A stretch of 64,000 nucleotides of DNA from Rheinheimera texasensis DSM 17496 (GTDB taxonomy: Bacteria; Pseudomonadota; Gammaproteobacteria; Enterobacterales; Alteromonadaceae). Shown piece by piece: positions 28,074 to 37,455 of the stretch. Every line of letters starts with the position of its first letter. Position 1 is the stretch's first letter. Under the pieces are notes generated by a model that ran no database searches, was not told the origin of the DNA, and saw only the letters and a program-made list of their open reading frames with translations. The stretch is taken from NCBI RefSeq assembly GCF_000711985.1, contig NZ_JONU01000007.1, forward strand, positions 620,001-684,000, written 5' to 3'. Made by a program: the position numbers and the translations under genes.

Positions 28074-29209
28074 TGGCGCAAATTCAGGTGGTGGTGGTTG
28101 GTGGCAGTGCCAATGCTTTAGGTGTGTTGCGTTCATTGCCGCATTGTCAGTTGACTCTGTTATGTGACTCTCAAAGCGCGCCGGCCTGGCACAGCCGCTT
28201 TGGCCAGAAAAAGCTGGTGGCAGATACCAAAGCGCCCGGCATAGTACAGGATTTGTTTGCGCTGGCTCCGACCTTTGCCGGCGTTAAACCGGTTTTATTG
28301 CTGACTGAAGAAAAAACCGTGTTGCATGTCAGCGCGGCGCGCGACGCCCTCGCGCCTTTTTATCAGTTTTTATTTTGCCCGCACCCGCAACTGGTGGCGC
28401 TGCAATCAAAAGAAGGTTTTGCCGAAGCGGCACAACAAGCCGGCAGCCCGGTGCCGCAAGGTGTGGTGTTGCACAGCGCAGCAGATTTAGCCGCGATTGA
28501 AGCGCTGCAATATCCTTGTGTGTTTAAGCCGCTGGAACAAAACGAAGCCTATAGCCGAAAGTTTAAAAAGGCTTACAAAGTACAATCAGCGGCAGAAGTC
28601 ACCACTTTGTATCAGCAAATTGAGCCGGTACTCAGTGAAATGATTGTGCAGGAATGGCTGGAAGGCCCGGACAGCGCCATTTATTTTTGTCTGGCGTTTT
28701 ACGACCAAAACAGCAAGCTGGTGCAAAGTTTCACCGGCCGTAAATTACGCTCCTGGCCATTACAGGTCGGTGGCACGGCCGCCTGTACCAGCGCGCCGGA
28801 AGCGGCGGCAGAACTTGAAGCCCTGACCACGCAATTTGTCCGCGCCATTGGTTATACCGGCCTGATTGGCATGGAATTTAAGTTTGATGCCAACCGCGGC
28901 GGTTATTACATGATTGAGCCGACAGTTGGCCGCACAGATTATCAGCATGAAATCGCGACCTTGTCCGGCACCAATTTACTAGCGGCTATTGTGGCTTTTT
29001 TTGCAGGAGAGCCGGCTCCAGCGGTACGTGCAAAGCACAACGTGGTCTGGTTTGATGAAATTGCTGATGCCAATGCCCTGGCGCATGGCGCGCCTGCCGA
29101 TCAGTGCCCTGGTTATAATCAGGTTGCCGCAGTACGCCGGCTGACCGACCCGCTGCCGGGCATTCAGGCCTTGCTGCAGCGGGTAAAACGCCGGTTTAAG
29201 CGTCGGTAA
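28073..29209 (+). CDS. ATP-grasp domain protein
   Basis: A 378-residue ATP-grasp enzyme. The Rossmann-like start VVVVGGSANALGVLRSLPHC precedes the ATP-grasp core with YPCVFKPLEQNEAYSRKFKK (ATP-contacting lysine), MIVQEWLEGPDSAIYF and GLIGMEFKFD / YMIEPTVGRTDY (metal-ligand Glu). It resembles the ATP-grasp at 23087 in domain order but is diverged. I chose ATG 28073, which overlaps the flippase stop in TGATG, over GTG 28070. It is the last gene of the tightly packed core operon. Confidence 0.86.
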   Translation: MAQIQVVVVGGSANALGVLRSLPHCQLTLLCDSQSAPAWHSRFGQKKLVADTKAPGIVQDLFALAPTFAGVKPVLLLTEEKTVLHVSAARDALAPFYQFLFCPHPQLVALQSKEGFAEAAQQAGSPVPQGVVLHSAADLAAIEALQYPCVFKPLEQNEAYSRKFKKAYKVQSAAEVTTLYQQIEPVLSEMIVQEWLEGPDSAIYFCLAFYDQNSKLVQSFTGRKLRSWPLQVGGTAACTSAPEAAAELEALTTQFVRAIGYTGLIGMEFKFDANRGGYYMIEPTVGRTDYQHEIATLSGTNLLAAIVAFFAGEPAPAVRAKHNVVWFDEIADANALAHGAPADQCPGYNQVAAVRRLTDPLPGIQALLQRVKRRFKRR

Positions 29210-29218
29210 CAAATTAAG

Positions 29219-29235
29219 CAGACGCCCGGCGTCTG
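29219..29235. terminator. Perfect hairpin at end of core operon
   Basis: CAGACGC CCG GCGTCTG forms a 7-bp stem with a 3-nt loop 10 nt after the ATP-grasp stop. No T-run follows, so it is at best a weak terminator or an mRNA-stabilising hairpin between the core operon and the acyltransferase gene. Confidence 0.35.
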
Positions 29236-29269
29236 AAAGTGAAGTTGGTGCTGTTAATAAGGAAAATGA

Positions 29270-30388
29270 ATGGATAAGCAGTTTTCACTGTATCTGGATC
29301 TGTGCCGTTTTATAGCGGCTGTTGTGGTGGTCCTTACCCATCTCATTGATTTTAATATTCTGGCGCCGCAATTCAGTTATCTGATCCCAACTAACGGCCG
29401 AGACGCAGTGATTGTGTTTTTTGTGTTGTCGGGACTGGTGATTTTTTACACCGCTAATAAAGCGCCGATCACATTGTCAGAGTACATCACAGCGCGTGCC
29501 ACACGGATTTATTCAGTCGCAGTGCCAGTGTTGTTACTGGCGGTTTGTGTCGACCTGATTGGCCTGCAGTTTAATCCGGATAATTACAGCGGCCTGTATC
29601 AATACGCCAAGCTATATATTTATGTGCCCTTTCACCTGGCCTTTTTAGGCGAGATTTGGACTCTCTCCGAACAGCCTTTTACTGTACCGCCTTATTGGTC
29701 TTTGGGTTATGAGGTGTGGTATTACGCCTTGTTTGCCTTGCTGTTTTTTTATCGTGGGTTAAAACGGGTGATTTTGTTCACTGTGTTATTGCTGGCGGTG
29801 GGCTACAAACTCTGGTTATTGTTCCCGATTTGGCTCGCCGGTGTGTTATTGCTGTGGCTGATAGAAAACACAACTCCGAAACAATGGCTGTCCTGGTTGC
29901 TGTTTTTAGCACCGCTGGTGCTATATCCGCTGTACAAATTTACTGAAACCGACAAAGTGATGATCGCACTTGGCGAGCAAATCTGGCCATTTGCGCAGTT
30001 GTCGCTTGGCAGCGCCGCCAAATATGGCTCGGATTATCTGGTGTGTGTGCTGTTTTTCAGCCACTTGTATGGCGCCCGTTTTGTCCGGCTGAACTGGCTG
30101 ATGCAGTTCCAGCGTCCAATCACGCTGCTGGCGTCTTACACTTTCACGCTGTATCTGGTGCACGCGCCGGTGATGAAAACCATTGAGCACAATATGACAA
30201 TTGATGCCAACAGCATCAGCACCTCATTGGCGGTATTGGCGCTGGTGGCGATGGTCACTTACGGCCTTGGTACTTTGACCGAGCAGCGCAAACATCTGTT
30301 TAAACCGGCGGTGAAACGCGGTGTGCTGGCACTGAAACAGCTGGTGTTGCTGTTACGGCTGGGGCCATTGCTGCGGCCAAACCGCTAA
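29270..30388 (+). CDS. Acyltransferase 3 family protein (OafA-like)
   Basis: A 372-residue polytopic protein with about ten TM helices and the family opening FIAAVVVVLTHLIDFN (conserved His). Acyltransferase-3 proteins move acetyl or other acyl groups across the inner membrane onto periplasmic sugars, here probably O-acylating the exopolysaccharide. GGAAA precedes the ATG. It is co-directional with the core operon after a 60-bp gap that contains a hairpin. Base composition is like that of the core genes, unlike the second acyltransferase at 30919. Confidence 0.9.
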   Translation: MDKQFSLYLDLCRFIAAVVVVLTHLIDFNILAPQFSYLIPTNGRDAVIVFFVLSGLVIFYTANKAPITLSEYITARATRIYSVAVPVLLLAVCVDLIGLQFNPDNYSGLYQYAKLYIYVPFHLAFLGEIWTLSEQPFTVPPYWSLGYEVWYYALFALLFFYRGLKRVILFTVLLLAVGYKLWLLFPIWLAGVLLLWLIENTTPKQWLSWLLFLAPLVLYPLYKFTETDKVMIALGEQIWPFAQLSLGSAAKYGSDYLVCVLFFSHLYGARFVRLNWLMQFQRPITLLASYTFTLYLVHAPVMKTIEHNMTIDANSISTSLAVLALVAMVTYGLGTLTEQRKHLFKPAVKRGVLALKQLVLLLRLGPLLRPNR

Positions 30389-30435
30389 AACTTTGCAGCA
30401 GTTGCCTCCTGTGCCGTTTGGTCTGTTCTAGGCCG

Positions 30436-30621
30436 ACATGGTTTGTAGCCAGACACTGCGTTCATTGCCGCATCCACCGTATCACCGACTTGTTGCAATA
30501 ACACAGGTGCTCGGCCGCTGCGCCACTCGCTTTGAGCTCCACTTTGTACTGCTGATTCATCGCCTCAGCAGGTGCGTTTTTGCCGGCATCCATGCTTTAC
30601 TCGATGCGTATGGTGTCATCC
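30436..30621 (-). pseudogene. Decayed fragment of a paralogue of the beta-propeller gene at 32032-33159
   Basis: This stretch aligns by eye, in the same orientation, with 32267-32460. Shared blocks include TGGTTTGTAGCCAGACACTG, TGTTGCAATAACAC, CGCCTCAGC and CCGGCATCCATGC. On the minus strand the aligned frame has an in-frame stop where the intact gene has Trp (TGG to TAA) before MDAGK, plus a small deletion and a frameshift after the Gly-Ala-Ala-Ala segment. It therefore cannot encode a functional protein. The plus-strand ORF of 144 codons here is an accident of this remnant. Confidence 0.8.
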
Positions 30622-30918
30622 CCCTACGCGAAAGTCCCATGGCTATCAGCGGAAAGCTATTGTGCTATTTTCGTGAATTAAACAATTCAACCGTAGTTGG
30701 TGCAGCGGTTACGGGAAAGGTGTTGCCATTCTGGTCTTGGATGTTTTTGGGAGTGACAAATCGTAGAAAATCGGCGAGCATTCGTTGCATATGCACGACT
30801 GAGCCCAAGGTAGTGTTTAGTTCTGACGAGCGATGCGGAGCCGCCATGAATGCTCTCAGGTTAACTATTTGACTTAAATAATTTATTTTTGGGAATTCTT
30901 CAGAAAAAGGACGTACCA
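30622..30918. other. Gene-poor stretch between remnant and AT-rich acyltransferase
   Basis: No homology to the beta-propeller gene continues here. A minus-strand frame (30847-30665, about 60 codons from an ATG) reads without stops and encodes a peptide containing LRFVTPKNIQDQNG; I recognise no family, and it may be the tail of another lost gene. The last about 50 bp are very AT-rich and hold the Shine-Dalgarno (AAAAAGGA) for the gene at 30919. Confidence 0.4.
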
Positions 30919-31917
30919 ATGGTATCCAAGCTTAATTACATACACTATTTTCGCGCCGTAGCTATTTTATTTATCGTTGCAGGACACAGTATTGATATCT
31001 TCAGCTGGCCAGACCAAGATAACCTGGAGAGGTGGCTTAGAATATTTATTTCAAATGGCAGCGCGCTCTTTGTATTTATTGCCGGCTACCTCTTTCAGCA
31101 CTTAATCAAAAAGTTTGACGCCAAAAAATATTATAAAAATAAGATTACCAATGTAATCTTGCCATATATTATTGTTTCCACACCAGCAATTATATTGTTT
31201 GTGTTTTTCATGCAACGCCCGGATATGCCAGAAACCTTCTACCAGCAAAGCATTCCACAACAAATTATTAGCTTTATTATCACCGGTTCACATCTGGCGC
31301 CGTTTTGGTTTGTTCCTATGATCACACTCTTCTATCTGATCGCGGTGCCACTGAAAATACTGGATAATCAACGTAAATTCTATCTATTGATCCCGGCCTT
31401 TATGGTTGTGTCCTGCCTGATACCGCGCGGCCTGCCTTACCAGAGTTTCATACACTTCTTTGCGATTTATGTTTTGGGGATGTTTTGTAGCCATTATAAA
31501 GATAGCGTAAATAGTCTGATTTCTAAGCCTGCTGCGTTGGTCGCCACAGGAACAGCTGTAATTGCCTTTGCTGCTGCTGAATTTATTTATATGACCGGAA
31601 CGATGACCTGGATTAATTTTCTGCAGAAATGTTGTATGAGTGTGTTTTTTCTCGGCCTTCTATTTAGATTTAATCATAAGCTAAATTCAGCCTTAGTTAG
31701 TAAAGTCGCTGACTATAGCTTCGGTGTCTTTTTTATCCATTCGTATATAATATCTTCAGGTAAACTTCTATACGCAAAAATGTTTGGAGTTCCTGCCACC
31801 TTTAATGTTTTGCTATATATCACATGCATTGTTCTTACATTCGCCGTTTGTCTTGGCATAGTTGAACTAGTAAAATATGTATTGAAGGATAAAAGTAAAT
31901 ATTTGGTGGGGTCATAA
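30919..31917 (+). CDS. Acyltransferase 3 family protein, AT-rich (probably acquired)
   Basis: A 332-residue polytopic protein. It opens YIHYFRAVAILFIVAGHSID, with the Arg and His of the acyltransferase-3 active site, and has about ten TM helices. ATG 30919 has AAAAAGGA 7 nt upstream and is preferred over the upstream in-frame start at 30889. The gene is clearly richer in A and T than its neighbours (long runs such as AAAAAATATTATAAAAATAAG in the first 250 bp) and is bracketed by a decayed and an intact copy of the same beta-propeller gene. Both point to recent horizontal acquisition by recombination. The likely task is O-acylation of the polymer. Confidence 0.88.
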   Translation: MVSKLNYIHYFRAVAILFIVAGHSIDIFSWPDQDNLERWLRIFISNGSALFVFIAGYLFQHLIKKFDAKKYYKNKITNVILPYIIVSTPAIILFVFFMQRPDMPETFYQQSIPQQIISFIITGSHLAPFWFVPMITLFYLIAVPLKILDNQRKFYLLIPAFMVVSCLIPRGLPYQSFIHFFAIYVLGMFCSHYKDSVNSLISKPAALVATGTAVIAFAAAEFIYMTGTMTWINFLQKCCMSVFFLGLLFRFNHKLNSALVSKVADYSFGVFFIHSYIISSGKLLYAKMFGVPATFNVLLYITCIVLTFAVCLGIVELVKYVLKDKSKYLVGS

Positions 31918-32031
31918 CCACCAATTCTACAAAAAATCAGTTCGAAATTTGCGGACCCTATCTATAAAAGCATAGTTTTAATTTCTGATTTGCAAATACT
32001 ATCTGGCATTCTTGATTGTTAACTGGATTTT

Positions 32032-33159
32032 TTAATACGTCAGTAAATACAGTCCATAATGGCCCTGCTGACAATTCACCGGCGAATACAGTAACTTGCC
32101 CGCCGGAGCTGTGCCTTTAGGCAACAGCAGATAACCATATTTGCTGACACCACGCCGCGGCTGATGCTGGTAATCCAGACTCAGCAGCTGCTGCCAGCTG
32201 CTGTCGGCCGTGCGATGCCATAACGCTGCCGCTTCCGGCGTGGACTGCAAGCGGCCCGGCTCAAAAGTGGTTTGTAGCCAGACACTGCCATCTGCAACGG
32301 TAAGCGCGGCATACACCGGATTACCAACCTGTTGCAATAACACTGGCTCTCCTGCCGCTGCGCCGTTCGCGTCAAGCTCCACTCTGTATAGCTGGTTCAG
32401 CGCCTCAGCCGGTGCGTCTTTACCGGCATCCATGCCCCACTCAATGCCTGTGTCGTCAAACCACAGTGCAATAGCGCGCCACTTTTGACTACCACGGCCC
32501 AGGCAATACAAAGTGTTAAATTCATCGTCGGTGTAATAAATCGCCGACTCCGCATCGGTGTCACCGCTGCATAACCACAGCCGGTTACGGAATGGGTCGT
32601 AATGAATGGCGTGCACATGTTTGATTTCACTGCGGCTGAATTGCCAGCAGACCTTTTGCTGCTGCGTCGCCGGGTCAAAGCAGATGACGCGGATATCTCT
32701 GCTGTGGCCATTGAGGTATTCGCCGTAATACAACTTGCCACTGACGCCGTGTTCGGCAATTCCCCCCCGCAGCGGTGCCGCCGCCTTGGGTGTCAACATG
32801 CTGACCTGGGCATGGGCCATCATGCTGTTTTGCCCCGCAGGATACAGATAAATTCGATCATAGATAATGACTATATCGCCGCCGCGGGTCTGATGCACAT
32901 GACCAAGCCCTGCCGTTGGTCGCAGCCATTGCAGCAGAGAGCTTCGCGCCAATGCGTCTTTTAAGCGGCCGCTGAAGCTGGGCTGCTGCGGTGGTATGCG
33001 ACAAACTTTACTTAACGTGCCGGTTTGGTAGTGATAACGATATACCCAGTGATCGCGTACACAAAGTGCCGAATTCGGATCAGTCCAATGCACCAGCATC
33101 TCAGGCTCAATCAGCTTGCTGCTGTATTGTCCATCCACATTGTGTTGTTGTTCCGTCAC
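32032..33159 (-). CDS. Predicted beta-propeller (BNR/WD-like) protein of unknown function
   Basis: A 375-residue protein without signal peptide or TM segment. Repeating units of about 45-50 residues with strand-turn patterns such as HVHAIHYDPFRNRLWLCSGD, IYYTDDEFNTLYCLG and PVYAALTVADGSVWLQT suggest a six- or seven-bladed propeller. It lies 44 bp downstream of the lyase-like lipoprotein gene on the same strand, so the two are probably co-transcribed. A sugar-binding or scaffold role is possible but not shown. A broken second copy lies at 30436-30621. Confidence 0.65.
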   Translation of the reverse strand: MTEQQHNVDGQYSSKLIEPEMLVHWTDPNSALCVRDHWVYRYHYQTGTLSKVCRIPPQQPSFSGRLKDALARSSLLQWLRPTAGLGHVHQTRGGDIVIIYDRIYLYPAGQNSMMAHAQVSMLTPKAAAPLRGGIAEHGVSGKLYYGEYLNGHSRDIRVICFDPATQQQKVCWQFSRSEIKHVHAIHYDPFRNRLWLCSGDTDAESAIYYTDDEFNTLYCLGRGSQKWRAIALWFDDTGIEWGMDAGKDAPAEALNQLYRVELDANGAAAGEPVLLQQVGNPVYAALTVADGSVWLQTTFEPGRLQSTPEAAALWHRTADSSWQQLLSLDYQHQPRRGVSKYGYLLLPKGTAPAGKLLYSPVNCQQGHYGLYLLTY

Positions 33160-33203
33160 CTACTTATCCTTTTTCAACATTCATCTCATTGACCTGCAAG
33201 CAG

Positions 33204-36182
33204 TTATTTTTTCCGAGGTCGAATCGCCCATTTCGGACTACTGTTGAAACCAGTATTACTTTTAAGCTTATCATCATAATACGACCAAACTTTTTCTCCG
33301 CCGGGTAGGTCATGCAAATAAGATGAAGTTCCCCAGACAACTGAGTCGTAACCAAATTCTTCATCAATTACTGTCGGAGATTTATATCTTGCTATGGTCT
33401 CATCACGAAATGCCGGCAGATAGGCGTCCTGCACTTGTAGCCAGCTGTCAAACCATAAGCCATCCGGTTGGCGGATTGCTGGTTGCCGGTAAGCAGATAA
33501 TAGTTCGAGTGCAAAATCCGGCTCGGCAGCAGGCCCGGTCAGCATCCGTCCCACATAAGCTTTCATCGGCCCCGCCGGATAGCCCAGCTCTTCAGCACGA
33601 CCCAGCGCCAGAATCACCAGATGTGCCATCCAGGGCGAGGAACCAGCCGCCGCTTTGCTGTAATCGTAAAATTCATCCGTATAAGTTGAGCTGCGCAAAG
33701 TTCCGTGTCCCCATTGTCCCAGCGGCGAGGGCACACCTTTGCTATACGGGAACTCTTTTGGCGCTATAGTGTTACGGGCAAAATTCCACAGATCCGGATA
33801 GGTTTGATTGGGATTTTGCACGTTAAACAAACCTTCCCATATCGCCAGCGCTTTGTGCGTCAAAGTCTCAAAATACAGCCGTTCCGGCAGTCCATCAGGT
33901 GTGACAGATGCTGTGTGCACCCGGGTTCTAAATGCCCATGCTTGTGCCCGCGATTCATTTGAATACAAGGCACCCTCGCTGCCGGTTGGGCCCCTTCCCA
34001 GCGTACTGCTTTTGGCCGTGGCATTGTTGTCCATTGAAGTAAACGCAGCAGAGAACCAGCTTTGCTCGAGGAAATAATAGTCACCAGTCAGCAGGTATTG
34101 CGCAGAGCTCATATCCGGATGGTGTCCTACATCGGGGTTCCAGCGCGTAGAACCCAGCGTTGCTACCGGAATGATTTTGTCTTTGGCGACAATTTCGTGC
34201 CAGTCAATCCGTGTCAGCCAGGCTGTTGGCCGGCCCCCTTGATTAATCGATAAAATACGGCCAAGCCCGGAAACCGTGTTGGCTTCATCAAAAGTCCGCT
34301 CCGGGTCGCCTTCGCGCACATGATAGGGCCAGCCGCCGCTCATTTCCGCGTGGCGCATTGCAATCTCGGTCAAACGCCAATCCCCGCTGTACAACCAACG
34401 TACAGTCCAGGCCGGATACATGCCAATTTCCTGACGTCCGCCAGCTGTTGCCATAGCTTTTTGCCAATGGCCGCCGCCGTATAAGCTACTGTCCGTCGTT
34501 TGCCAGGATTTGTATCGGGCAATGATTGTGGACTCCGGAATTATCCGGCTGGTGTCAAAATTTGGGATCAGTTTTGTGCGTGCCAGATAACCCAGCTGAT
34601 GATTCAGTGACACCACTGGTACCGCGGTGCCCAGCCAGAATTGGCGGGTCCAGCGTGTCATCGCCTGATGCGGCACGGCAGTTTGTTGATATAACTGCTG
34701 CGGGTTTTTCCAGCCGCCGGACAGCGTTAAATCGTAACTTTGGTCCTGCAAAGCCTGTGTATTGGTGATTTCACCGATAAAACGCACTTGCACTTTTTTG
34801 ATAGATGGCCAGAAAGTGGCGTAAAACATCGGTCGCACGGACCTGTGGGCATCACTGCCAAAATCAGCAGTGCGCTCTACGCTGTGGTCGGCAATCAACA
34901 CAGTGGTGGCGACGGGGCCTTGCACCCAATAGCTGAACTTGCCCTTGCTCAGCATGTCGCGCGCCGAGCGTGTTTGGATCTGATTCTCGGCAAAGGTTGC
35001 TTTGATTTGGGCGTCAAAATCAAACTCATCTGCCAGCATTTGTTCAGGAGTCAAACCGGATTGGTTGGATAATGGCGCCTGATTGACAACCTGCAACCTG
35101 ACACTACCGCTGGCAGGGATTTGCGGTACTACCACACTGATGATGGCGTGGCGCACGCTGCCATCGGCATGACGCTGTTTAACATCGGCCTGCGTAGTTA
35201 ACAGTTGTTCGCCAAGTTTGAGCTGCGGCAATTGGGTGATTTCGCCTTCGACAAAAGGCCGGGCAAACTGCAATGGCAGATTCGTAATAGCTTGTTCGGT
35301 CGGATTGCTGATCACAATATAGTTGGCACTGTCAGCTGTTTGGTCAGCGACAAAACCGGCACTCAAGGTTTTGTTGGCATCCATAGTCAGTTTGCAGGGC
35401 GTAGCCGTAGAACATGGCTCGCTGAATCCACTGAAACTTTGGCCGGCATCCGCAACTGCGTTTAATTCAACCTCGCTGCCGGCATTGACTTTGGCAGTAC
35501 AATCGCCACGGCACGGCGCTGCCAGCGCAGCACTGCCAACTTCACCTTGTCCAGTGACGACAATTCGCAAATCAACCTGCTGGTTCACAAATTTTGCTGT
35601 GAGACTGACAGGCTCACGAACAACAATCTCACAGCTTGCTGTATTCGCAGTACTGCTGCAGACATTCACCCAGCCAGCGAAGTCATGATAGGTTGTTGAT
35701 TTAGCTTGCAAAAGCACTGTTGCACCATAAGGAATGGTTGCTGTGCAGCTGTCACTGCAAGAACCCCGGATAGTACCACTGCTGTAATCAATGCTGCCCC
35801 CGGCCTGAGAGTTCAGCCGGATATCAATATTGCGAGGGACAAAGCTGGCAACTACTTTGGCTGAGGTCGCTGTCGTTAAATCCAGGCGGCAACTGCCTGT
35901 GCCGGTGCAATCTTGCTGCCAGCTGTCAAACTGACTGGCTTCGGCGGCCTGTGGCGTCAATTCTAGACTGGTACTACTGACCGTTAAGGTACAACTTTGC
36001 TGACAAGTCTGGCCGTCACTGATACGGACTGTTCCTGTGCCATTAATGGTCAGCTGCACCGTTTTGTTAGTAACCACCGGAGTTGGTGCCGGTGTTGACT
36101 CCGCGCCACCACCGCCACCACAGCCAGCCAACAACGTCAGCGCGAGCAGTAGCTGTCCAATATTCAGTAATAGCCTTGTCAT
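33204..36182 (-). CDS. Secreted lipoprotein with InlB-like repeats and a polysaccharide-lyase-like catalytic region
   Basis: A 992-residue protein with signal peptide and lipobox LAGC (Cys21), followed by a Gly/Pro linker. Three divergent InlB B-repeat-like units (about 42-115, 117-200, 203-277) each carry paired Cys and a GW/GF-type ending before the Lys/Ala-x-Phe strand. At about 285-365 a RIFT-barrel-like segment (NLPLQFARPFVEGE, DGSVRHAIISVVV) resembles the N-terminal domain of YetA/PcRGLX exo-rhamnogalacturonan lyases. The long Trp/His-rich remainder would be the helical barrel. An anchored lyase that trims or releases the exopolysaccharide is the best guess. Family assignment is from motif impression only. 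Confidence 0.65.
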   Translation of the reverse strand: MTRLLLNIGQLLLALTLLAGCGGGGGAESTPAPTPVVTNKTVQLTINGTGTVRISDGQTCQQSCTLTVSSTSLELTPQAAEASQFDSWQQDCTGTGSCRLDLTTATSAKVVASFVPRNIDIRLNSQAGGSIDYSSGTIRGSCSDSCTATIPYGATVLLQAKSTTYHDFAGWVNVCSSTANTASCEIVVREPVSLTAKFVNQQVDLRIVVTGQGEVGSAALAAPCRGDCTAKVNAGSEVELNAVADAGQSFSGFSEPCSTATPCKLTMDANKTLSAGFVADQTADSANYIVISNPTEQAITNLPLQFARPFVEGEITQLPQLKLGEQLLTTQADVKQRHADGSVRHAIISVVVPQIPASGSVRLQVVNQAPLSNQSGLTPEQMLADEFDFDAQIKATFAENQIQTRSARDMLSKGKFSYWVQGPVATTVLIADHSVERTADFGSDAHRSVRPMFYATFWPSIKKVQVRFIGEITNTQALQDQSYDLTLSGGWKNPQQLYQQTAVPHQAMTRWTRQFWLGTAVPVVSLNHQLGYLARTKLIPNFDTSRIIPESTIIARYKSWQTTDSSLYGGGHWQKAMATAGGRQEIGMYPAWTVRWLYSGDWRLTEIAMRHAEMSGGWPYHVREGDPERTFDEANTVSGLGRILSINQGGRPTAWLTRIDWHEIVAKDKIIPVATLGSTRWNPDVGHHPDMSSAQYLLTGDYYFLEQSWFSAAFTSMDNNATAKSSTLGRGPTGSEGALYSNESRAQAWAFRTRVHTASVTPDGLPERLYFETLTHKALAIWEGLFNVQNPNQTYPDLWNFARNTIAPKEFPYSKGVPSPLGQWGHGTLRSSTYTDEFYDYSKAAAGSSPWMAHLVILALGRAEELGYPAGPMKAYVGRMLTGPAAEPDFALELLSAYRQPAIRQPDGLWFDSWLQVQDAYLPAFRDETIARYKSPTVIDEEFGYDSVVWGTSSYLHDLPGGEKVWSYYDDKLKSNTGFNSSPKWAIRPRKK

Positions 36183-36375
36183 CCTTCCCTCCGATGCTTG
36201 ATTCCAGTCTTATTATGCCACAGCGTTAGGGGTATTGACCCGATCGTCATCGATTAAGTTTAGTCAGGCGATCACTTAATGACACCCTATCGTGCACGAC
36301 CGCATGCTGCCTGTTCAATTTCCTTCACTTCAGTTAATATCGCAGATCAATGTGCTGTGCTTACAAGGAACTGTT

Positions 36376-37455
36376 TTGACAAAAGTTATCCATGATATCC
36401 GTCGCTGCTGGCAGGCATTGGACCTACTGAAAGAACCACAGTTACCCAAGTGGCGTCAGTTGCTGGAGATGAGCCTATTGTTGGCCATCCGGGGGATAGG
36501 CCCGGGCTCGTATTTGCAAAGCCGGTTTTGGCGGCCGGAGATTGCGTTTGCGGACAAATGGGAACATGCTAACCGCAAAGAATACAACGCCTTGATTGAC
36601 CGCTGGAACGCTTTGCCTTATCAGAAAACCTCTCAGCACAAGGTCGTTGAGAAGGCAGTTCTGACACTGCAACAAGTCCCCACACCTGAATTTATTGCGT
36701 TTTTACATCAACAGTCCGGCGTTTGCGCGTCAGGCTCGCCGCTAAGAAGCTATGCCGATTTCCGCCAGCTTTGTTTGTTATTATCTGGTCATAAAATTTG
36801 TTTGAAACCGGTCGAAGGCTTTGGTGGTGCCGGCTTTTCTGCCTTTAAAGTCTGCGCTGACGCAGACGACGTCTGGTTTGAACATCCGTTCAGCGGCGCT
36901 GTCACCACGCTACAGCACTGGTGGGACCAAGCGCGGCAGAACCCGGACGGTTACATTATTGAACATTATCTGGAACAACACCCGGTCGTTGCCCAGTTTC
37001 ATCCGCAGTCGGTCAACACACTGCGCATTTGGGTTTATCAGCTACCGGATCGCACAGAAGTTGCCTGCGCCTTTTTACGCGTCGGTCAAAAAGGCAGCCT
37101 GGTTGACAACACAAGTAGTGGCGGCCTGTCCTGCCCGGTCGATCTTGCCACGGGTCGGTTAGAATTTGGTTTTAACAAACAAGAACCCTGGCGTTTGCTG
37201 CAGCAACATCCGGACTCTGGTGCGCAAATCGCCGGCGTGCAGCTGCCTTATTGGCAGGAATGTCTGCAGTTGGCCGGTCAGGCGCTGCGGGCTTTTCCGC
37301 ATGTGCATCTTGCGGGCGTTGATGTCGCAATTGCGATTGATGGCCCAAAAATGATTGAACTGAATGTCCGGCCGGATCAGATTGGCCCGACCCGGATGAA
37401 TGTGCCACTAAAACGACTGGACCGTAAATTGCGAGAGGCCTATGGCAAAGCCTGA
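36376..37455 (+). CDS. Sugar-transfer-associated ATP-grasp protein (ATPgrasp_ST type)
   Basis: A protein of about 359 residues with ATP-grasp features: KICLKPVEGFGGAGFSAFKV (ATP lysine plus Gly loop), GYIIEHYLEQHP, NTLRIWVYQLP, and MIELNVRPDQIGPTRMN (metal ligands Glu/Asn). The C-terminal pattern matches the ATP-grasp family found beside sugar transferases. I prefer TTG 36376, with AAGGAA 5 nt upstream, because the longer frame from GTG 36292 or ATG 36304 has no good ribosome site. It overlaps the next gene by 14 bp. Probable role: ligation of an amino or carboxy group to the polysaccharide. Confidence 0.83.
   Translation: MTKVIHDIRRCWQALDLLKEPQLPKWRQLLEMSLLLAIRGIGPGSYLQSRFWRPEIAFADKWEHANRKEYNALIDRWNALPYQKTSQHKVVEKAVLTLQQVPTPEFIAFLHQQSGVCASGSPLRSYADFRQLCLLLSGHKICLKPVEGFGGAGFSAFKVCADADDVWFEHPFSGAVTTLQHWWDQARQNPDGYIIEHYLEQHPVVAQFHPQSVNTLRIWVYQLPDRTEVACAFLRVGQKGSLVDNTSSGGLSCPVDLATGRLEFGFNKQEPWRLLQQHPDSGAQIAGVQLPYWQECLQLAGQALRAFPHVHLAGVDVAIAIDGPKMIELNVRPDQIGPTRMNVPLKRLDRKLREAYGKA

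Noticed and set aside
30438-30872. 144-codon plus-strand ORF
   Set aside because: It is the antisense of a decayed beta-propeller gene fragment plus unrelated sequence.
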